Source of the DNA: Zarea fungicola
Lineage: Eukaryota; Ascomycota; Sordariomycetes; Hypocreales; Cordycipitaceae
Assembly: GCA_900169235.1 (NCBI GenBank)
Contig: FWCC01000343.1
Location: forward strand, 59,873-123,872
DNA: 64,000 nucleotides
Direction: 5' to 3'
A program made the position numbers and the translations under genes. How positions within the stretch are numbered: position 1 is the first letter of the stretch; each line of letters starts with the position of its first letter. Of the stretch, positions 37,315-45,900 are shown piece by piece. The notes beneath the pieces are model-generated. The model saw nothing but the letters and a program-made list of their open reading frames with translations. It had not been told where the DNA came from and made no database searches.

Positions 37315-38683
37315 GGGCACGGCGCAGTGAGGATGCGAACAAAAAATCTGGCAGTTGGTCACCTGGTCTCACTCCAGAATTGGAAAGTTATTGTGAATGT
37401 CAAACTGCTCAGCGTGGTAGATGAGCAATAACCTAACGAATATATGATACCCCGTTAGCCCGCTGAACGTCTTTAAGAGGGTTTTCTTTTTCAGTTAACA
37501 GTTATTATTGAAACAATATTTTTTCTGGTCCTGGCATACTTTCTAGACGTACCTGGATATCTTTTGTCGCCATCTTCATGGGTCCGATTTCACGTTGTCG
37601 ATCCGGACTTCGATGCTTCCGCCCGGAGGCTATTTCTCCGCGGGACTCCGTATCAGCCACATCCGGGTGTATGAGGGATGAAAATACACCAGATGAGGCT
37701 GAACTCTGTAGAAACCTAGCGCTTATGGCCATGCATTACCCAGAACCCATTAAGTTTCGCAGATCTGGGGTAGCCTGTAGGACAGAGAAGGAGTAAAGTG
37801 GCCACAGAGAAACTGGGTCGCTGATAATCACTTAGAACCAAGGCGGTGGGAATAAGCACTGGGAGGCTGAGCCAGCAACAAATCACTAACATGTAGGAAT
37901 AGAATACCTATCTTGCCCGGTTAGCTTTGGAGATCGTGTTCAACACTCAATCTACTCTTGGCCGCAGAGAGTAGTGATCAACACGGCCCGCCTACCTTAT
38001 CGTTGAATATCGGGCTGTGCTTCTGCTTCCACTGTCTTAAAGTAAGGAAGAATGCCGTCGAATGTTGATGTCTCGTCTATTGCAAAGGGCCAAGCTCGGT
38101 GTTTGTAAGGACGAGGGTGCTAGGTAACCACTCGGCCACAGAGACCATCAAAAGATCAAGTAATAACCAGCCGTGGCCGGATATCCCTAGCATCCAATAT
38201 ATACCTTCTAGGTCCCTAACAGTGTTCGTAGCGCCGGCCAATACGATGAATCAATTCCTGTTAAAGTCTATCGTAGATCGATAGAAATCCATGAATATTA
38301 TACTCAGCCCTGCGCTCGGAAATCTTGACTTTTTGATTTGGCCTGGAATCGTTACGGCCCGTTGGTGATTGGGTGCGTAGACTTTTATTTCCCTCCACCA
38401 AGCCGGAAACAGCTGCGACCCTGGTCGTCTGCTCAACAACAGTTCAATTAATAGACCATTATTTTAGGCTTAAGGGAACGAATTTGGATTGATTGGATTT
38501 ATTATAAAGCTAGATAATGCTATCAAAATAATTAATCTCGTCCTTTTACACGCTGGCCTGCTCTTTAGTCGCCGATTGATGGATAGTTGTTTTTGTAGAT
38601 ACAGTGGCCCAATATCGCACCTATCAACTCTGCGCGGTGCCTACAAACTATCAGCACTTGCTTCAATTCATAGTTTGTTTGCC
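37315..38683. other. intergenic, no gene seen
   Basis: Promoter of the monooxygenase and 3' flank of the DUF3237 gene. Only short frames without features. Confidence 0.5.
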
Positions 38684-39231
38684 TTAGGAACACGTACCTA
38701 CTTGCCATGCATCAATGGTGACTTCCGTCTGAGACACAGGCTTCAAGATTCCGACAGCAACGACCTTGTTGAGCCAGTAGTATTTCGGGCTCCCCGTCAC
38801 AAATGAGAGTTGAACGTGCGCAACACCTCCGGGCTGTGGCCCACTTCCAGTCTGATAGATTTGGATGTAGGCTCCGTCATCTGTCTTGAAGGTCTCACGC
38901 ACGTCTGGGTGGAAGTTGCCCTGAGAATCCAGCAAGTTCCAGTCTCCGCCGGCAGCAACGACAGACCCTAACTCAGGTTAATAAATTTTGAGCCAAAAAA
39001 AAGTCTATCGGTCAACAAACCTTTCAACTTTGGGCCTGAAAATGTACCTCCCGTTAAGGGGGTGAGACTCAGATTGCCCAAGGGGGTAGCCCCAAAATCA
39101 ATTGGTGCCGAGCCGCTGAAAGTCACAGAGTAGAGGTAAGTGAGTGTGGGCTTGACTGGCGTAGCTGCTGCACTGGTTAAACCAGCGAGTGTGCCAGCAA
39201 GCAGCACCAAGGTATTCCCAATTGAGCGCAT
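38684..39231 (-). CDS. secreted DUF3237-family protein
   Basis: Two exons (39231-39021, 38967-38684) joined over a 53-bp intron give 164 residues. A signal peptide (MRSIGNTLVLLAGTLAGLTSAAA) is clear. The rest follows the DUF3237 barrel pattern: the FSGPKLKGSVVAAGGDWNLL segment restored by splicing, then the TDDGAYIQIYQTGSG segment and the YYWLNKVVAVGIL segment. Family members have no agreed enzymatic role. It lies between the monooxygenase and the NR-PKS in the cluster core, so a late tailoring, binding or cyclisation role outside the cytosol is conceivable but unproven. A possible extra intron near the stop (a GTACGT at about 38692) would change the last few residues. Confidence 0.82.
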
Positions 39232-39970
39232 TTTGACTTTGGGTTTATAGATCGTACTTGATTAAGGAAAACTAAATGTGGATGTGGTGGGAAGAACATA
39301 GAAAGCGATCTTTCAGGATTCCAAGTTCCCTAAATAGACCTGCCCGGTTACGATCGTCATGGTGGTGAAATTCTGGAGGCATCCGGATTCCACACTTATG
39401 CGCAACAGGGACAACGAGAGCTAGCATAATGCTAATGCATAAGCGCAAGGCTTGAAGGCTCTTTCCCATTGCACGCCATGAACTCAAGTCCGCGAATGCG
39501 ATTTCTAAGAAATCTGTCGTGGCGGAGAAATTCAAGTCCGGGGCTGAGACACTACTTCTTCCGGCCAGCTAGCCTGACTTGCAACTCCGGACCGGACTTC
39601 TAATTTTAGATCCGACTCAACGACTCCGTGTCCAGACGGCTCCTTCAACAAACTCGCGCGAGGCTTAGATGAGAGGAATTATTCGGACAGCGTCTTCAAC
39701 TGCCGCGACGATGGTTTGGCGCGGAGTTGGAAAGATGTGTCAAGATAGGATACACCGTCCCGCTTCCGCGGTCCGGTCGTCAATACGCGCATGCCAGCAA
39801 TGCAAGGCAGTCTTCCGTCGAACTTAAAATGGCCAAAGCAGTTGGATACTTTCGATCGATCTAGGGGTTCATACACATAAACAGCAATTAACGCTCCTTA
39901 TCACCGCTGACTTGCCCCATACTCTTGTCACGCAGTGGACCGATGCTTGCAAGGCAAGACCAACGTCAAA
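39232..39970. other. divergent promoter region between DUF3237 gene and NR-PKS
   Basis: A 739-bp region between divergent start codons, no coding content. It probably holds shared regulatory sites, none of which I can name with confidence. Confidence 0.55.
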
Positions 39971-42900
39971 ATGATTGAATCAAACTCTGGAGCAGGGGCC
40001 GACAGTGCCCCCTTTGATACGACCGTCTTCCTCTTCGGGTCGCACACTGGTGTTTTCACCAAGGAGTCTATGGAAAAACTCGTCAGACCACTCATGAATA
40101 GTTCACACCAAAGCTGGATTCTGGATACGACAGCCGGGTTACCAAGCTACCTGGAGGCTGCGGAGAAGAGAATCCCGGCGATTGGCCAATCCACCGCTGG
40201 ACACAAGCAACTCCGTGACCTCGATGCGTGGCTTCGTTATGGCGCAGACTCATGGGAAGATGACACGCCGTTGCCCAATATGATCGCCAGTCCGCTCCTG
40301 GTACTGACGCAAGTCACGCAGTATTGGCGTTACCTCGAGTTCCAGGTTGAAGAGATCGGGGATAGAGCAGCAGCGGTGGATGTTCAGAACCACATACTCA
40401 CACAATCATCATCAGCCGCTAAAGTTGAGTCTCTCGGTTACTGTGGCGGGCTACTGGCGGCACTGGCCGTGGCCAGCGCACACGACCGCACAGAATTCGA
40501 GCGGTATTCAGCCGTCGCGGTGCGTCTGGCAATGCTCCTCGGGGCGGTAGCAGATGCACGCGAGCGCCTAGACGTATCGCGCGGCAAAGGCGGTGCCCTG
40601 TCGCTAGCAATGGCATGGAACGGCGCTAGACAGGGCAACGATGTCCGGCAAATCATTGATAGCTTCGCTGGCGATGCTTACGTGGCTGTGCGAGCCGATA
40701 TAGAGCGGGCGACGGTCACGGCGTCGGAGGCCGTGATGCCGGCGCTGGCGGAGCAGCTGCGCGGGGTGGGTGCCATTGTGGTTGAGACAGGCGTCAGAGG
40801 CCGGATCCATGCGCCGGATGCCGAGCAAAGAGCATTCGGCGAGGCGCTCATTAATCTCTGCCACGATATGGAAGGGTTGCAGTATGCTACTACAGGAAAG
40901 CTAGCCATGCCCTCGTACAGTAACTGTGAGTCTGATGCCGGCCGTCCAATTGACGCCAGCAGCAAAGGCAGCAGCAGCGGGAGAATAACCGAGACGGTGG
41001 TACGCAGCATCATGCTACAGCAGTGCGACTGGTATGGCACCTTTTCGGCAGTGGTAACAGCCAGCGGACTCAAGAAGAAGCTGGTGACATTTGGAGGCGA
41101 GCGATGCGTTCCTCCCTCCATGTTGCGGTTCCTTAGTCGACAAGTTGTGCTCGTGGACGACCTGAATCTTGGAGTGACACAGACACAGTCGCAGAAGGAC
41201 GCATCGTCATCCTTGGAAAGAAACGGCACAGCAAACGAAGTTCACCATCTACCTCAGGTTGGCCGTCAAAATGAAGACCAAAACCAAAATCAAAGTCAAA
41301 ATCAAAATCAGAACACCAGCCATCCAAGCAGCGACGGCCACGACGAGAGCATCGCCGTCGTCGGCATGGCTATCAAGGCGCCGAACGCGGATGACATAGC
41401 CGAGTTTGCTGAGATGCTCAAGACAGGCAAGTCACAGCACGAGCTTGTCACGCCTGACCGCCTCATGTTCGACATGCTGTTCCGCAAGCCACCAAACCCA
41501 GACAAGGACCAGTACTACTGCAACTTCATGCGCGATACCGACGCATTTGACCACAAGTTCTTCAAGCGCAGTCCACGCGAAGCGGTGTCCATGGATCCCC
41601 AAGCCCGCCTGAGTCTACAATGCGCATACCAAGCTGTGGAGCAGTCGGGTTACTTCTCTGAGCTACAGCCGCGCGACGAGAGCGCCCGGAACTGGAAGAA
41701 CCACATTGGAATCTATGTTGGATGCTGTGGCTCCGACTATGAGCACAATGCCGGAAACCACGAGCCCAACGCCTTCACAGGGACCGGTGGGTTCCGAAGT
41801 TTTGTGTCTGGCCGCATCTCGCACTATTTTGGATGGACTGGCCCAAATATGCTCTATGACACGGCCTGTTCCTCGGCCGCAGTGGCAATCCACGCGGCCT
41901 GCCGTAGCATCCTCACTGGTGAGTCTTCGGCTGCCTTGGCTGGCGGCGCAAATGTCATGACTGGCATGCAATGGTTCCAGGACATGGCTGCCGGGAGCTT
42001 TCTCAGCCCCACGGGCCAATGCAAGCCCTTTGACGACAAGGCGGATGGCTATTGCCGTGGCGAGGCTATTGGCTTTGTTTACCTCAAGAAGATGTCGGAT
42101 GCTCGTCGTGATGGGAACAACATCCTGGCCGAAATCAAGAGCTCTCTCGTCTACCAGAATCAGAACACCACACCTCTATTCGTGCCCAACAGCCCATCGC
42201 TGTCACAATTGTTCCGAGATCTGCTAGTCAAGGCTGGGAAAAAGCCTCACGACATCTCTCTGGTCGAGGCTCACGGAACGGGCACACCAGTCGGAGATCC
42301 CGCGGAGTATGAGAGTGTCAGAAACGTCCTTGGCGGGCCATCCTCCGGGCGTACCAAGAAGCTGCTGCTTGGCTCCGTCAAGGGACATACCGGCCACGCA
42401 GAGGGCGCGTCGGGAATCGTTGCTCTCATCAAAGTCATCATGATGATGCAGGGCAATTTTATTCCACCCCAAGCCAGCTTCACCAAAATGAACCACCTCA
42501 TCGACAAGCGGCCCGATGACATGATTGAAGTGTCCACCACGCTTCGCCCATGGGATGATGAGCATAAGACGGCCCTGATCAACAATTACGGCGCGTCGGG
42601 CTCCAACGTCAGTCTAATTGTCGCACAACCGCCGTCAACAGCCCCTCGGGCCAAGATTATCAGAGAGAAGGATGAGTTTCCTTTCTGGATATCTGGCCTC
42701 GATGCTCGCGCCATTTCTGCCTACAGCGCCAAGTTGGCGTCCTACTGCCAGTCCTTGCCCAGCCAAGAACCCGATGCGTTGGCCGATATATCGTTTGAGC
42801 TAGCTCGCCGGTCAAACCGTGCTCTGCCGCAGGGCTATGTATTCAGCTGCCGCAACTTGCCCGAGTTGCAAGCGGCACTATCCAAGGCTTCTGCCAACCC

Positions 42901-45900
42901 GGCCATGGATGCTGCGTCCGCTGCAGCGATTGGAATCAAGCCAGTCAAAGCTCAGAGGCCCGTCATTTTGTGTTTTGGCGGCCAGGTCTCGTTGTCAGTT
43001 GGCCTTGACCGCAGCCTGTACGATGGTGTAGCTGTGCTCCGCCGCCATCTTGATGAATGCGACAGTGTCATAACCTCGTCGCTGGGCCTGCCATCCATCT
43101 ATCCCGGCATCTTCTCTAGAGAACCAGAACGTGACACGGTGAAGTTACAGACAATGTTATTCGCCATGCAATACGCATGCGCAAAGGCCTGGCTAGACTG
43201 TGGCCTCGAGACTCAAGTAGCAGCTGTTGTCGGTCACAGTTTTGGCGAAATCACAGCTCTTTGCGTGGCTGGAGCTCTGGGCCTCCGCGACACCTTGACC
43301 CTCGTCGCGGCGAGGGCCAGATTGGTGCGGGATTCGTGGGGACCAGACTCGGGTGCCATGTTGGCTGTCGAGACCGACGAGACGCTGGTGCAAGAGCTCT
43401 TACTGGAGGCCAATCGCACCACGGGCTCGGATGGATCGGCAAGCATCGCATGCTACAATGGCCCGCGCAGCTTTACCCTCGCTGGATCTACAGTCGCAGT
43501 GGATTGCGTGCAGCAGGTACTTGCATTGTCGTCATCGTCGAAGTTCTCAGGTGTCAAGAGTAAGCGTCTTAGTGTGTCCAACGCTTTCCACTCTGCACTT
43601 GTCGATAAACTGGTGGATGATCTTAAGCAGGTGGGTAAATCGCTAGTCTTCCGCGAGCCTGTCATCCCAGTCGAATTCGCGAGGCAGGAAGGCAATTATC
43701 CATTGGATTGGACCTTTGTTCACTCGCATATGCGCGAGCCAGTCTTCTTTCATCACGCTCTGCAGCGCCTCACAAAGAAACACCCACAGGCCGTCTTCCT
43801 CGAGGCCGGTTCCAACTCTACCATTACTATAATGGCATCGCGAGCCTTGTCCCAAGGTAGTAGCCCCCAAGCTGGCCAAGACTACCACTTCCAGCCCGTC
43901 GCCATTACCAACACGGATACTGGCTTCAAGGGCTTGGCCAATGTTACCACCGATCTATGGCGACAAGGTTTGCGCGTCATGTTCTGGCCCTATCATCGTG
44001 AGCAGGCGCATGAGTATGCACCGCTTCTGCTACCGCCCTACCAGTTCGCCAACGGACCAACCTCCCGCCACTGGATGCCGATGGTGTCACCGCACGAGGC
44101 AGTACAGAAAGCTGCCGAGGCCCTTTTAGAGAAGAATGGCCATCAATTACAGCTAGGCCCAGCTGCCGCCGAAGTCAAGACGCAACTCAATCTGTTTGAC
44201 TTTGTTGGGTGGCTCACGGACAAGACTAAAAAACGGGCGCGTTTCCGCATCAACACAGAGTCAGACAAGTACAAGGCGCTCGTCCTGAGCCACGTCGTGG
44301 CAGAGACATCATCCGCATGCCCAGACACACTCCTGTGCGATGTAGCCATTCAGGCTCTCTTCGGCCTTCAGTCAGAATGGAAGATGGATGAGACGCAGCC
44401 GGTTGTGCGAGATATGGTCTCCGCGACGCCCATCGGCGTCGATGCGTCCCGCATTCTCTATGTCGAGTTTTCTGCGCTAAACAGCAGCCTTACGCAATGG
44501 GCTGCACACTTCTTCAGCATCGACAAAGGCGCAGCTGTAGAACAGCCACAAACACACGCCGAGGCCTGCTTCGACATGCGTACAGCCACCGACGCCGCCC
44601 ACGTTCAGGAATTTTCACGGTTCGGGCGCCTCGTCAGCAACGTTCGGTGCCGGGAGATTCTTGATCTCAGCCTCTCTGACGAGGGTGTGGAGGTGCTGCA
44701 AGGCCGCCAGCTCTACCGCGCTCTTGCCCCGGTCGTCGACTACGGAGATATATACCGCGGAGTTCGCCACGTTGTGGGACGCGGCACCGAGTGTGTCGGG
44801 CGCGTCAAGCTCGACCGCCAGTACAGGCAGAGTGAGACATGGCTCGATGTGCCGTTGACTGAGACCTTTTTCCAGGTTGGAGGAATCTGGTTGAATGAAA
44901 TGAGGGATAGGCAGGCTGAGGACATGTACTTGGCTACTGGATTCGAAGTGGCCATGCGTTCACCCAAACTCACGGCCTCCGATCGGGCTGCCGCTGACGT
45001 TTGGCATGTTTATGCCCGTTTCACGGCTCAGGACAGCGATGCTGCTACAGACTATGATTATACGGCGGATCTTTTTGTCTTCAATGCAGACTCGGGGGCG
45101 CTCTCCGAAGTCATCCTCGGTGTACAGTATAAACGCCTTGCCAAGGCAACTGTAGCCGAGATTCTCGTCGCCGGTGGGAGCAAAAACTCTTTGATGGCTA
45201 GAGTCCAGGCTCCAGCAGCGGTTGCTTCCACTTCTTTCTCAGCCGGCGTCGCGAACACTGCACATGTCCAGCCCAATGAGCGCAAGTCCACAAGGGCAGA
45301 TAAGCAGAAGCCGAAGCAGAAGTCAGACGAGGAGCAGGCAGTGGCGGCCGAGTTTGAGGCTGACATAAAGCCAGCACGGCAAGACTTGACAGAAGAAGTG
45401 CGAAATCTTGTTGTCAACATATCGGGCATCGAGGCAGACGAGCTGGGGCTCGATACTCAGATGGCTGATGTGGGCATCGACTCGCTGATGGGTATGGAAC
45501 TTACTCGCGAGGTTGAAAGGGTCTTTGGATGCACTCTTGACCACGCCAAGCAATTAGAGGCGACAAGTTTGCGTAAATTTATCACCCTTGTTGAGGATGC
45601 AATGTTTGGAGCAGGGACCGATGTTGCTCTTCCCACCTCAGCTGTCAAGGAGAAAAAGGTCGAAAAGAAGAAGGCCAAAGGGCTAGATGCAAACGAAAGC
45701 GTACCAGGCCACCGCGATATGACTGAAGATGTGCGGAACCTTATTATCAGCGTGTCCGGCGTCGAGGCTGAGGAGCTAGAGCTGGATACCCAGATGGCTG
45801 ACGTGGGTATCGACTCACTAATGGGCATGGAGCTCACTCGCGAGGTTGAAAGGGCTTTCGGGTGTACCCTTGACCATGCCAAGCAGCTAGAAGCTACGAG

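Noticed and set aside
39935..39970. Upstream extension of the NR-PKS start
   Set aside because: The extension begins with GTG; the first ATG at 39971 in a good context precedes the complete SAT domain.
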